From: Dethiosulfatarculus sandiegensis
GTDB lineage: Bacteria; Desulfobacterota; Desulfarculia; Desulfarculales; Desulfarculaceae
Assembly: GCF_000931935.2 (NCBI RefSeq)
Contig: NZ_AZAC01000003.1
Span: 62,001 to 126,000, forward strand
Direction: 5' to 3'
DNA: 64,000 nt
Below are positions 55,815 to 64,000 of the stretch, in pieces; position 1 is the stretch's first letter; every line of letters begins with the position of its first letter. The translations under genes were made by a program, and so were the position numbers. The notes under the pieces were generated by a model. That model had not been told where the DNA came from. It saw only the letters and a program-made list of their open reading frames with translations, and searched no databases.

Positions 55815-56689
55815 TGCACAAATTCCCTTAGTTCGTTTTGGAGCAGTCGGGAAAGCCTGTTTTTAAGGAGCCTTGGATGATAGTTGTGAGCGGTTGCCAC
55901 AGCCCGTTGCCGCAAAAGTTCACGTTGTTCCGTTTTTCCCGGCCGGGTGATTTCAAATAAAGCGGAAGCTAAATTTTCCGTTTCGGCGATTATGGCGTTC
56001 TGCGAGTGGGTCAGGTATTCCATGCCGCCGAGAACCGGCACCGAGACCACCAGGCAGCCCGCGGCCATGGCCTCCAGGGCCGGCAGACCGAAGTCTTCGC
56101 CCACACTGGTGGCCAGGTAGATGCCTGCCTGCTGCATTTTCAGGGCCACCTGGCCTTCGCTTAAGCCATCCAAGGGCTCAAAATCAAGGCCTTTGATTTT
56201 GAGGCATTTAAGGGCATGCTTAAGCCCCCTGCGGGGCATGTAGGTCACCCGGTTGTCCTTTTTGGGGACTTGGCGTTCAAAAAAACAGGTCGAAACACTG
56301 ATGCCCACCATGACGCTCTCCCGGCCGTATTTTTCACGGGCCAGGTTTTTGGTGTCTTCCCAGCAGGTAAGTATAAAAATGTCTTTATCCCGCAATATGG
56401 CGTCCAAGTTTTCCACGCCCTGGCAGTGAAAGACCAGTTTCGCCTTTTTTTCGCGTAGGATTTCATAATCCGGAGGCCAGGTGATTATTGCATGATCCCT
56501 GGCTGTTAAGTTTTGCAGGGCTGTTTTGCGGTTAACCACGGCCACACTGCTTGTAAACCACTGGGGCGCTTGGGTTCCGGGCAGGGCGGCCACCGCCCTC
56601 ACCCCCAGTTGGGTCAGGGCCTCTAAAAATTGAAAGGCAACCTTTACCCCGCCTGCAATACCGGGGTCCGGCAAAAAATAATAAATCAT
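55811..56689 (-). CDS. Glycosyltransferase, GT4-like
   Basis: 292 residues from ATG 56689, which forms an ATGA overlap with the stop of the preceding gene; a longer frame to 56803 reads within that gene. IYYFLPDPGIAGGVKVAFQF starts the acceptor half; the donor half has TSVGEDFGLPALEAMAAGCL and VPVLGGMEYL. Intermediate between GT1 and GT4 styles; substrate unknown. Confidence 0.88.
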   Translation of the reverse strand: MIYYFLPDPGIAGGVKVAFQFLEALTQLGVRAVAALPGTQAPQWFTSSVAVVNRKTALQNLTARDHAIITWPPDYEILREKKAKLVFHCQGVENLDAILRDKDIFILTCWEDTKNLAREKYGRESVMVGISVSTCFFERQVPKKDNRVTYMPRRGLKHALKCLKIKGLDFEPLDGLSEGQVALKMQQAGIYLATSVGEDFGLPALEAMAAGCLVVSVPVLGGMEYLTHSQNAIIAETENLASALFEITRPGKTEQRELLRQRAVATAHNYHPRLLKNRLSRLLQNELREFVQ

Positions 56690-57483
56690 TTTAAAAGCCC
56701 TTTGATCACCAGGCCGGGCAGGGCGGCCATGCCGAGCATTACCGCCCACAGTGTGCCGTAGTGCAGCTTGCCGTATTTGACCCGGCCCGCGGTCATAAGC
56801 CAACGTCTGTGGGCGATGCTTATATTGGAACCGCTGGCGGTCTGGTGTCGTATTTCATGGTTCAGCTGAACTAGCCCGCCTCCTGCCCGCCACAATTTGT
56901 AACCCAGGTCGACGTCTTCCATGTAGGTGAATAAACGCGAGTCAAATCCCCCAAGCTTCAAGAAGACTTCCCGCTTGATAAAAAAGCAGGCCCCGTGTGG
57001 CCAGGACCAGTTGCGGTCATGGTATCCGGAGATGTTTTTAATACGCTTATCAAATTTTTTTATGGGGTAGGCGGTGCTCAGTATGTCATGGCACAGCTTG
57101 AGCCTGGTGTAGCCCGGTTGGCGGCCATCTGTTTTAAGGCCGCCTGTTTCATAAAGAAAGGGAACCGCGGCCAGGGCCCGGGCCTGGTTCACGGCCGAAT
57201 AGCCTCTTTTCAGCAGCTCCTCACTGGGCAGGCAGTCCGGGTTTAAAAAACACAAGACTTTTCCCTTGGCCAGCCTGGCCCCGGTGTTGGCCCCCCTGGC
57301 AAAACCGGTGTTTTGGGAAAGCTCTTTAAGCTCCACCCCGCGTTTTTTGACCAGGGCGACACTATTGTCTTTGGATGCGTTGTCCACCACCAGAGTGCGT
57401 CCGGCCCATTTCCCCAGGGCGTCAAGGCAGTCGCCGATGACCGATTCGGAATTGAAGGTTACGATGATTATGGATAGGTCCAA
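56686..57483 (-). CDS. Glycosyltransferase family 2 (rhamnosyltransferase-like)
   Basis: 265 residues, start at a TTG (57483 or 57486) with GGAG just upstream. LSIIIVTFNSESVIGDCLDA, TLVVDNASKDNSVALV, VLCFLNPDCLP, FDSRLFTYMEDVDLGYKLWR are the GT2 motifs. A C-terminal hydrophobic stretch (LWAVMLGMAALPGLVIKGLL) may anchor it to the membrane. Confidence 0.9.
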   Translation of the reverse strand: MDLSIIIVTFNSESVIGDCLDALGKWAGRTLVVDNASKDNSVALVKKRGVELKELSQNTGFARGANTGARLAKGKVLCFLNPDCLPSEELLKRGYSAVNQARALAAVPFLYETGGLKTDGRQPGYTRLKLCHDILSTAYPIKKFDKRIKNISGYHDRNWSWPHGACFFIKREVFLKLGGFDSRLFTYMEDVDLGYKLWRAGGGLVQLNHEIRHQTASGSNISIAHRRWLMTAGRVKYGKLHYGTLWAVMLGMAALPGLVIKGLLK

Positions 57484-57535
57484 CAAAAACTCCTTTTGGC
57501 CTCTGTCTTGACAATAGGCTTATCTGATAATGGGT

Positions 57536-58357
57536 TCAGGTCGAACTATGCCGGTTTAGCGCTCTAAAACGCCGATATCTCATGTTCCACAGGTTAAAAA
57601 GTCCTATCCCGTTGCAGAAATTGCTGAAATGCAGCACATAGGCGTCTTTGTGGGGAAAGCCCTGGTCCCAATGGCGACAATGGTTCCAGCGCCAATTAAG
57701 CAGTGCGCAACTTTCGGGATATAGATTGTTGGCCCAATATTGGAAGTAATCCTGGTCGGCTATCATGTGCTGCCCAACCCGGTGTTCATTTCCGGTGCGG
57801 CCTATGGCCTCAAGAGCCCAGGGCACCAGCTTTTCGAACTCCGATCTCAGCCCCAGCACAACACCGGAGTTGAAATAGTGGAAGTTTTTCAGTTCCGGCG
57901 GTGAGGCCTGCGGGTCTATCCAGGCCAGGCTGTGGTCTGTGTAATGTTTAAGAAAATCCGCGCGCGTCATTTGCGAGCCGGTAATAGTGGTCTGCTCAGC
58001 CATGCCCAGGGCATGGCCGTCAAGCGCCCTTTCCACCATTTGGGTGGTCAGGGGATGGACCATTACAGTATCCACGTCCAGTTGCATCACCCATTTGCCC
58101 TGGGTGCGGGCAAGCATCTTCTCGAGGGTCAGGAATTTGTACAAAAACGGTCTGGCTCTTACGCCGGGAAGATCAGGCAGGGAAATCCGGGTTTGTTGCA
58201 CTCGGGGAGTTGCAGGCGGTTTGGGAGTGAACTCCGGCCCATGGCCTATAAAAAGATTAAACCGGCTCTGCTCAATAACCGAACCCATGCATTGCCGCAT
58301 GGCCTTGTAGTATTTTTGATCTCCGCACACGCTTATGCAGACAGTCAACTCAGACAT
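57536..58357 (-). CDS. Glycosyltransferase of GT8-like type (retaining, DxD)
   Basis: 273 residues. WVMQLDVDTVMVHPL carries the DxD motif, FHYFNSGVVLGLRSEFEKL and MIADQDYFQYWANNLYPESC are GT8-like, and VLHFSNFCNGIGLF ends the core. The N-terminus (LTVCISVCGDQKYYKAMRQC) is the usual entry strand. Not all GT8 signatures are strong, so the family name is tentative. 49-base gap to the next gene. Confidence 0.8.
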   Translation of the reverse strand: MSELTVCISVCGDQKYYKAMRQCMGSVIEQSRFNLFIGHGPEFTPKPPATPRVQQTRISLPDLPGVRARPFLYKFLTLEKMLARTQGKWVMQLDVDTVMVHPLTTQMVERALDGHALGMAEQTTITGSQMTRADFLKHYTDHSLAWIDPQASPPELKNFHYFNSGVVLGLRSEFEKLVPWALEAIGRTGNEHRVGQHMIADQDYFQYWANNLYPESCALLNWRWNHCRHWDQGFPHKDAYVLHFSNFCNGIGLFNLWNMRYRRFRALNRHSST

Positions 58358-58466
58358 TGTGGGCCTTTCCGGTCATCGAAATTATCCCCGCTGCCTCTGG
58401 GAAGTTGGTGCTTGCTTTGCTTTGCCGCATTTCCTCTTTGCTATGGGGCTTATACGTAATCTGTTT

Positions 58467-60272
58467 TTAGTCGCCGAACAGTTCTCTGTATATTCCGCTT
58501 GTCTGCAACAGAGAGGCATGGTCGCCTTTGGCTGTGAGGCGTCCTTTATCCAGAACCAGAATCAGATCCGCCCGGCGAACCGTCTCCAGGCGATGGGCAA
58601 TTACAACCACGGTCAGTTTGCCGGCCAGCCTGCGCAGTGTCCTGGCAATGATAAGCTCTGAGGTTTTGTCCAGGGCGCTGGTGGGCTCGTCCAGAATCAA
58701 GAGCCGGGCATCTATGGCCAGGGAGTGGGCAATGGCAAGGCGTTGCCTTTGGCCCTGGGAAAGGCGGGAGCCTTGCTCACCGGCCAGGGTCTCCAGGCCC
58801 TGTTCCAGGCGCTCCACAAAATCCAGGCTTCCGCTTTCCTTCAGGGCGTTTTGCAGGCCCGTTTCATCCAAAGGCGTCTGCCTGCCAAAATTAAGATTTT
58901 GCCTTATGGTGCTGTTGAATAAAAAGGGGTTTTGTTCCACCAGCCCGATTCTTCTGCGCAGGTTTGACAGGGAGTATTCCTTTAAGGGAACTCCGTTGAA
59001 TTCAATCCGCCCTTTAGTGGGGGCGTGATGGGCTGCCAAGAGGCTGATCAGGGTGGATTTGCCTGCCCCGCTTCTTCCCACAACGGCTGTCAGGGAACCG
59101 GCTGCTATTTGGCAGGAGATATCTTCTATGGCATAGGTTTTGTCTTTTGCTCCGGAATACTTAAAAGTCACATCCGTGGTTTTTATCTCGGGCGGATTGT
59201 TTAGGGAGAGGCTTAATCCCCCGCCTGTGGCCTCCTCGCAGGCTTCCGCCTGTCTGATGAGCCCTGTCACCCGTTCAAGGCTGGCCCTGCAAGAGTTGTA
59301 ATAGGCCCAAAGGGAGACCAGAAGATTCACCTGGGGGGCCATGCGTAATAGAATAAAGAGGAATACGCCCAATATGACCATGTCCACCTGGATTATCTTA
59401 ACTGCCAGGTAGATAACGGTGAGCCCGGCCAATGCCAGCAGGGGATGCATGGAAATTTCAACCAAGAGCCGCAGCTTTTCCAGGCCAAGCATGCCTGTGA
59501 AGATACGTTCTATGGTTTCTGAGAGCTTTTTCCCTGTGGCATTTTGTTGGCCGCGCATCTTGATGCGGGTTATGCCCCGCAGGGTCTCAGAGACCTGATT
59601 CCCCAAACTCATGTTTTGTTGGCTGACTGAATAGGTCAGGTTCCTGGATTTTTTCCGCTGCCAATTAAGTAAAAGTCCGACCAAGGCCAGAACCGGTATG
59701 GTGAACAGGGTTAATAACGGGGAAAGCAAAAGCAGCAGGGATATATAAATGACTATTAAAATGCCTGAGGTGATTACCGCGACTTTGGCCGCGGCTGACT
59801 CGGCGGCGCGTTCACATTCAGTGGTCAACCCGGCCTGAAGCTCCCCGGTTTTGCTTTCCGCTATATAACCCAAACCGGCCTGTAAAAGTGCCCCAAGCAG
59901 CATCTTGCGCAGGCGTCTTGTGATATCAAGGCGAAGCCGGGCCAGGCGGGCGTCTCTGAGGTAGTTTATAAAATAGCGCACCATGATAACCAGCAAGGTG
60001 GCCGAAAGAAGCAGAACCAGTTCATAGTCTTTGCCAAAGATTTCCGACCAGCTCAAAACCTTTTGCATGAAATCATGCAAAAGCCCGTCCCCCTGAGGCG
60101 CTCCGCTTTGCACAAAGGCCAACAACGGCAGCAGCATGCCGAGTCCCGCGCCTTCAAATAAGGCCATCAAAACCGTGAGGACAAAAAGTAATAATATGGT
60201 TGTATTTTTGATTTTTAAATGGGAATAGGCCTCAGAAGTTTTATTGGTGAACAGATGATTGATTTCCGCCAT
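58467..60272 (-). CDS. ABC transporter with fused membrane and ATPase domains (MsbA/lipid-glycan exporter type)
   Basis: 601 residues. Six transmembrane helices in 20-320 and a C-terminal ATPase: Walker A GRSGAGKSTL (about 395-404), signature LSQGQRQRLAIAHSLAI, Walker B RLLILDEPTSALD, H-loop IAHRLETV. First gene of the glycosyltransferase operon, so it probably flips a polysaccharide or lipid-linked glycan. Confidence 0.94.
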   Translation of the reverse strand: MAEINHLFTNKTSEAYSHLKIKNTTILLLFVLTVLMALFEGAGLGMLLPLLAFVQSGAPQGDGLLHDFMQKVLSWSEIFGKDYELVLLLSATLLVIMVRYFINYLRDARLARLRLDITRRLRKMLLGALLQAGLGYIAESKTGELQAGLTTECERAAESAAAKVAVITSGILIVIYISLLLLLSPLLTLFTIPVLALVGLLLNWQRKKSRNLTYSVSQQNMSLGNQVSETLRGITRIKMRGQQNATGKKLSETIERIFTGMLGLEKLRLLVEISMHPLLALAGLTVIYLAVKIIQVDMVILGVFLFILLRMAPQVNLLVSLWAYYNSCRASLERVTGLIRQAEACEEATGGGLSLSLNNPPEIKTTDVTFKYSGAKDKTYAIEDISCQIAAGSLTAVVGRSGAGKSTLISLLAAHHAPTKGRIEFNGVPLKEYSLSNLRRRIGLVEQNPFLFNSTIRQNLNFGRQTPLDETGLQNALKESGSLDFVERLEQGLETLAGEQGSRLSQGQRQRLAIAHSLAIDARLLILDEPTSALDKTSELIIARTLRRLAGKLTVVVIAHRLETVRRADLILVLDKGRLTAKGDHASLLQTSGIYRELFGD

Positions 60273-60501
60273 TTAAGCTATTCATCTCTTAACAGACCCG
60301 CTTTTGCCGAGGCATTAACTTTAGTCTGATTACAGGATTAATGAAATGCATCGTTTGGAGTTTGCCACCTAATGCTGGCTGAAGGCAAGTTGATAATTAC
60401 CTGCATGTATAGAGAGAAGAAATGGGAAGTGGAATTCGACGGTTTTCACTCTGAAAGGCAAGACGTCTTTACCCCTTTTGAATAAAATTTTTATGAGAAG
60501 T

Positions 60502-61452
60502 TTAATAGTCGATCAGACCGCTTCTTTTCAGCTGGGCCTTGGCTTCTTTGTATCCTTCGGCTATGGCCTGGTCGGCCTTGTGGTATTCCATGAATCGGAT
60601 ATGCCCAAGCTTGGGTTGGATCAAAAGATCGGGCGGGTCCATAGCCAGCCGGACAGCGGTGATCTGGGCCTCCATGATGTTGATCGAGGTGGTTAAAACA
60701 TCAAAAATGTTCGGCCCCGGATCTTTTTGTATCCATTGCCGCATCTGGGAAAGGGCAGGGGAGCTGAACTCCCTGACCCGGTCCGCCAGATCCTGGGCGA
60801 TCTTCCATTTGGCAAGGTTGGGCGGTTCGATCTCGGTTGCCTGAGGAGGAGCAATCTGCTCGGGCTCGGGATCTTTGTTGAACAAGTCATGGCTAAGGTC
60901 CACGGCGATAATAAAGTCCGCTCCTAAGCCTCTCACCGCGCTCACCGGCACCGGATTAACCAGGCCGCCGTCAACCAGATAGCCGTTGTCTTTTTTAACC
61001 GGGGTGAAGATGCCCGGAACGGATATGCTGGCCCGGATCGCCTCAATGAGGTCTCCCTTGTTTAAAATACATTCGCGGCCCATGGTCAGATTGGTGGCAA
61101 CCGCGCAATAGGGCAAGGGAATATCTTCTATCTTTATGTCCTGCATGTGGCTGCGGAAAAAATTTGTCACTTTTTCGCCGTCGATCAACCCGGATCTGGG
61201 GAAAACCACATCCAAAAAAGAAACAATCTGTTTCCAGTTCAGCTGCCTGGCAAATGCCTCCAGGTTTTGTATTTTATCCAGGGCCAGGGCCGCCCCCACA
61301 ATGGACCCGATGCTGGAACCGGCCACGCATTGGATTTCTATTCCGGCTTCATTGAGCGCCTTGATCACGCCAATATGGGCCCAGCCCCTGGCTGAGCCGC
61401 TGCCCAGGGCCAGACCGACTGTTTGGGTTCCCCCGGAAACACATTGCGGCAT
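60502..61452 (-). CDS. Patatin-like phospholipase
   Basis: 316 residues from ATG 61452 (GAGAAG six bases upstream; an upstream TTG is in frame but unlikely). The oxyanion loop GSGSARGWAHIGVIKAL, nucleophile elbow GSSIGSIVGAALA and the catalytic Asp in VDGGLVNPVPVSAV are all present, so a lipase active site is intact. Bacterial relatives (RssA/YlbK-like) are soluble and of mixed function. Divergent from the TetR gene, with a decayed gene scrap between them. Confidence 0.92.
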   Translation of the reverse strand: MPQCVSGGTQTVGLALGSGSARGWAHIGVIKALNEAGIEIQCVAGSSIGSIVGAALALDKIQNLEAFARQLNWKQIVSFLDVVFPRSGLIDGEKVTNFFRSHMQDIKIEDIPLPYCAVATNLTMGRECILNKGDLIEAIRASISVPGIFTPVKKDNGYLVDGGLVNPVPVSAVRGLGADFIIAVDLSHDLFNKDPEPEQIAPPQATEIEPPNLAKWKIAQDLADRVREFSSPALSQMRQWIQKDPGPNIFDVLTTSINIMEAQITAVRLAMDPPDLLIQPKLGHIRFMEYHKADQAIAEGYKEAKAQLKRSGLIDY

Positions 61453-61601
61453 TTTAAACTTCTCTGATGTAAATGTTTTTGGGTTTACACTCCTCAATTT
61501 ATGACACCTTGAACTCTACTGTAAATAATTAAGGCTTATATTTAAAAAACAACTCCAACCCTGAATTTTGTTTGCACAGCAGGGAAAAGCGTTTTGAATA
61601 A

Positions 61602-61703
61602 TTAATTGTCCAAAAATAAAAAGCCGTCCTCATCCATGCGCCCGTAGTCTCCAGTGATAAACCAGCGCACCCCGTTTTTGTAGCTCACTGCTTGTAATTT
61701 CAT
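61602..61703 (-). pseudogene. Short remnant of an acyl-CoA synthetase (AMP-forming)
   Basis: A 34-codon frame, MKLQAVSYKNGVRWFITGDY then GRMDEDGFLFLDN, matches the conserved block of the AMP-binding family (W-x-TGD-x-G-x-x-D-x-DGxLx). The catalytic P-loop part and the C-terminal lid are absent. It is a leftover of a lost fatty-acid/acyl ligase beside the TetR gene. Confidence 0.7.
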
Positions 61704-61761
61704 CTTTGATCGCTGGATCGGATTTTTCAAATCTGAAAAATGGTATTATTGCCTTGTTTTT

Positions 61762-61773
61762 ACGACCGGTCGT
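61762..61773. promoter_or_regulatory. Perfect palindromic operator upstream of the TetR gene
   Basis: ACGACCGGTCGT is a 12-bp perfect dyad ending eight bases before the tetR start codon. Such ACGACCGGTCGT boxes are typical self-operators of TetR-family genes. A weak -10 (TATTAT at 61744-61749) precedes it, so binding would block transcription start or elongation. Confidence 0.75.
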
Positions 61774-61781
61774 GCTAATTT

Positions 61782-62378
61782 ATGAGCATGAAAAAAGCGC
61801 GTGACACCAAAAAGGCCATTTTGCGGCAGGCAGTGAACTTAACCAGCGAGGTGGGCCTGGAGGGGCTCACCATTGGTGTGTTGGCCAAACGGGCCGGCAT
61901 GAGCAAAAGCGGGCTTTACGCGCATTTTGAATCGAAGACAGACCTGCAAATACAGGTGCTCAACACTGCGGCTGAATTGTTCAACCAGGTGGTTGTGGAG
62001 CCTTCTTTAAAGGAGAAAAAGGGGCTGCCCAGGCTAAAGGCCCTGTTCCGGCATTGGCTTGTGTGGCACACCGGCAAGTTTAGCGGCGGGTGCCCTTTTT
62101 TAGCAGCATCCATAGAGTTGGATGATAAATCGGGCCTGGTGCGGGAAACCCTGATCAGCCACCTTGAGGCAGCGGAACACACCCTGGCCAAGGCGGTTTC
62201 CCTGACGGTCAGGGAAGGTCATTTCAGGCCGGATCTTGACATAGAGCAGTTTGTGTTTGAATATTGGGGATTAATATTCACCTTTCACCATTTTTCCCGT
62301 TTAATGGGGAGAAAAGACGCCCGGCTGAGAGCGCTCAATGCCTTTGATCGCTTGATTACAAGCTCAAAATCCAGCTAA
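61782..62378 (+). CDS. TetR/AcrR-family transcriptional regulator
   Basis: 198 residues. The HTH is TKKAILRQAVNLTSEVGLEG followed by LTIGVLAKRAGMSKSGLYAH, the standard TetR N-terminus. The C-terminal ligand domain has RETLISHLEAAEHTLAKAVS and hydrophobic helices. An operator palindrome lies in its leader. It is followed by the hydrolase gene (31-base gap) and is divergent from the patatin gene; lipid/acyl sensing fits the neighbours (inference). Confidence 0.93.
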   Translation: MSMKKARDTKKAILRQAVNLTSEVGLEGLTIGVLAKRAGMSKSGLYAHFESKTDLQIQVLNTAAELFNQVVVEPSLKEKKGLPRLKALFRHWLVWHTGKFSGGCPFLAASIELDDKSGLVRETLISHLEAAEHTLAKAVSLTVREGHFRPDLDIEQFVFEYWGLIFTFHHFSRLMGRKDARLRALNAFDRLITSSKSS

Positions 62379-62409
62379 GCGTTTGGCGTTGATTTTCAGA
62401 GGATGAGTT

Positions 62410-63351
62410 TTGGCAAAAATAAGCACGATCGTTCGTTTTACTAAGCCGATGGCAAAAATAGGTTCCCTGGTGGCTCCCCGCGCTTCAGCGGGTTTTTTGG
62501 AACGTTATTTCCTCACCCCTTCCCGCAGGGAGATGCAAGCCTGGGAAATTGACTGCATGGCCAAGGCCGAGACAAGCATTTTTACTTTTGATGAAAAGCG
62601 CAAGTTCCCGGTTTACTCCTGGGGCCAAGGCCCCGTTGTAATGTTGGTTCACGGCTGGTCCGGACGGGCCAGCCAGCTCACCACCCTGGTGCCGGGTCTT
62701 TTGAAAAAAGGTTATCAGGTGGTTTCTTTTGATGCCCCGGGCCATGGGGAAGCGGATGGAAAACTCACCGGCATGCCTGAAATGGCCGCGGCCTTAAGTC
62801 AGGTGGCTGATCATTTCGGCCCCATAGAGGCAGTGGTGGCCCATTCCCTGGGCGGAGCCGCCGCCACCCTGGCCCAGAGCAGGGGATTAGCCGCTAAAAA
62901 GTTGGTTTTTATTTCCCCGCCGGAAAACGTGGGCGACTATCTTTATCGTGCAGCCAGACTCTTTGGTTTTTCTCACAAAGTCGCCCGGGGCAGCCAGGAG
63001 CTTTTGGAAAAAAGGTTTTCTTTCACCTTTCAGAAGGTGCGGGGCGCTTCCCTGGCCCCTTCCATGGGCGCACCCCTTCTTTTGATCCATGATGTAAAGG
63101 ACCGTCAGGTGAACTTTGAAGATTCACACCTTTGGGTCGAATCCTGGCCCGAGTCAACGCTTATGAGCACCGAAGGGCTGGGGCATTTGCGAATTCTAAG
63201 AGAGGCTTCAGTGGTTAAAGCGACGCTTGAATTTTTAGGGCAACCGGAGGAGGAGTACTTGGGCACAGAACCCGAGACTTTGTCCGGCAAAGGGGTTTTG
63301 CCTGAGAAATACCAAGGCAGTGGCAGGTTGGGGCAAACAGTCCAGGAGTGA
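62410..63351 (+). CDS. Alpha/beta hydrolase
   Basis: 313 residues. VVMLVHGWSGRASQL is the oxyanion strand, AHSLGGAAAT holds the nucleophile Ser, LLIHDVKDRQVNF the acid and GLGHLRIL the catalytic His. An N-terminal extension of about 60 residues (FLERYFLTPSRREMQAWEID) occurs in this subfamily. Downstream of tetR and probably coregulated with it; esterase or lipase activity is plausible. Confidence 0.92.
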   Translation: MAKISTIVRFTKPMAKIGSLVAPRASAGFLERYFLTPSRREMQAWEIDCMAKAETSIFTFDEKRKFPVYSWGQGPVVMLVHGWSGRASQLTTLVPGLLKKGYQVVSFDAPGHGEADGKLTGMPEMAAALSQVADHFGPIEAVVAHSLGGAAATLAQSRGLAAKKLVFISPPENVGDYLYRAARLFGFSHKVARGSQELLEKRFSFTFQKVRGASLAPSMGAPLLLIHDVKDRQVNFEDSHLWVESWPESTLMSTEGLGHLRILREASVVKATLEFLGQPEEEYLGTEPETLSGKGVLPEKYQGSGRLGQTVQE

Positions 63352-63471
63352 AACTGAAGATAGTCCTGCCGGGTTTCGCACCTGGGAGCCCTTGGGCTTT
63401 CTTGACTCGGCTTTTTTAGTAGGACTCTGGTGCAACAACCTGCCTGAGATGGATATGGCCAAGTTATAATC

Positions 63472-63514
63472 AACAGGCCGAGGCCCCAATGCGGGGTCCC
63501 AGCCTGTTTTTTTA
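63472..63514. terminator. Bidirectional terminator between hydrolase and TauE genes
   Basis: AACAGGC, GGCCCC, GGGGTCC, GCCTGTT form a nested stem followed by TTTTTTT on the plus strand. It separates the convergent hydrolase and permease genes. Confidence 0.85.
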
Positions 63515-63522
63515 TGGAATTT

Positions 63523-64000
63523 TTAAAGGGGCAGGTTGAGGTAGGCAAAGAGCCCGCACATTTTGAGTCCCATGTAAAACATAACCACTATGAAAATATA
63601 TTTCAGTTGCTTGGCCGGCAGCAGGTGAGCTGTGTTGGCCCCCACAACGGCCCAGGGGATGCTGACCCCGGCCAGGATTATCCATTGGTACCAGTTCAAG
63701 TATCCAGTTGAATAGGGCGGCAGGCCTTGCACACCCAATCCGTTTAACAGATAGGAGATTATCCCCCCAAAGGCAGTGAAGATCATTAGCGCGGTTGAGG
63801 TGCCCACAGCCTGGTGCATCTTGAATTTGAGAAAGAAAACCATTACCGGGATTATCAGAACACCGCCGCCAATGCCGATGATGCCGGATATGATCCCCAA
63901 GGGGATGCCCCAGAGGACAAAAGCCGACAGGCTGTCCGAGGGCTCCTCGTTAATCTTGGGCGGTTTGGCTGTCAGCATTCTTACCGCCCCCAAAATCACG
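63523..64000 (-). CDS. TauE/SafE-family sulfite/anion exporter, C-terminal half (runs off the right edge)
   Basis: About 158 residues are visible; the reading frame is open to the window edge, so the N-terminal half lies beyond. Four hydrophobic helices with GIPLGIISGIIGIGGGVLII, a signature turn repeated in both halves of the family, then FKMHQAVGTSTALMIFTAFG. Family members move sulfite, sulfoacetate or other small anions; the exact substrate is unknown. Confidence 0.9.
   Translation of the reverse strand, partial: VILGAVRMLTAKPPKINEEPSDSLSAFVLWGIPLGIISGIIGIGGGVLIIPVMVFFLKFKMHQAVGTSTALMIFTAFGGIISYLLNGLGVQGLPPYSTGYLNWYQWIILAGVSIPWAVVGANTAHLLPAKQLKYIFIVVMFYMGLKMCGLFAYLNLPL

Overview
The window looks like a chromosomal segment of a Gram-negative anaerobe. 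An assignment to the Desulfobacterota (sulfate-reducer-like, probably Desulfobacterales) is inferred from several things together: many multi-domain sensory kinases, c-type haem proteins including a haem-c chemoreceptor, two TonB receptors with outer-membrane signal peptides, a molybdopterin oxidoreductase with TTG start, an iron-sulfur OYE-type enzyme, and RAYT-type transposases. No rRNA or ribosomal-protein gene is present, so the lineage cannot be fixed from the sequence alone.

Layout. 0-5 kb: the 3' end of an unrecognised gene, then a two-gene minus-strand signalling unit (receiver/phospho-acceptor protein plus a multi-PAS GGDEF-EAL protein). 5.5-9 kb: a three-gene uptake-like operon made of a TonB receptor, a small haem-copper-oxidase-like membrane protein and a Cys-rich periplasmic binding protein. 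9.4-11.4 kb: a decayed, fused allantoinase/allantoate amidohydrolase pair. 12-17.9 kb: a DUF4328 protein, a haem-c chemoreceptor, a YyaL/DUF255 thioredoxin-domain protein and a TM2 protein. 18-21 kb: a gene graveyard holding a transposase HTH remnant, a DUF1835 gene broken by one amber codon, and a Crp-EamA chimera. 21.4-23.3 kb: tRNA-Phe and comM/yifB. 23.3-33.5 kb: an insertion-rich zone with three copies of one RAYT element and a decayed IS3 element, interleaved with a DUF169 protein, a triheme cytochrome, an AraC/GyrI regulator and a very large hybrid kinase with three periplasmic solute-binding domains.

33.7-45.2 kb: a secreted hypothetical protein, an Lrp regulator divergent from azlCD (branched-chain amino-acid export), an AraC regulator followed by a second TonB receptor, a SAM methyltransferase, a nitrilase-fold amidohydrolase, and a methyltransferase/molybdopterin oxidoreductase operon. 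45.9-51.7 kb: an OYE-type iron-sulfur flavoenzyme whose usual C-terminal pyridine-nucleotide domain is replaced by universal-stress-protein-like domains, a PocR hybrid kinase, a GNAT acetyltransferase and a small ORF. 51.9-60.3 kb: a tightly packed surface-polysaccharide operon (ABC exporter plus seven glycosyltransferases, many with 4-base ATGA overlaps). 60.5-64 kb: a patatin-like phospholipase, a scrap of acyl-CoA ligase, a TetR regulator with a perfect palindromic operator, an alpha/beta hydrolase, and the C-terminal half of a TauE/SafE permease that runs off the right edge.

The strongest candidates for something new are: (i) the RAYT elements, two of which carry a 19-bp tandem duplication across the element/host junction and whose terminal repeat also supplies the transposase ribosome-binding site; (ii) the OYE-[4Fe-4S]-USP fusion enzyme; and (iii) the TonB receptor / haem-oxidase-like / Cys-rich binding-protein operon, which has no ABC permease beside it.
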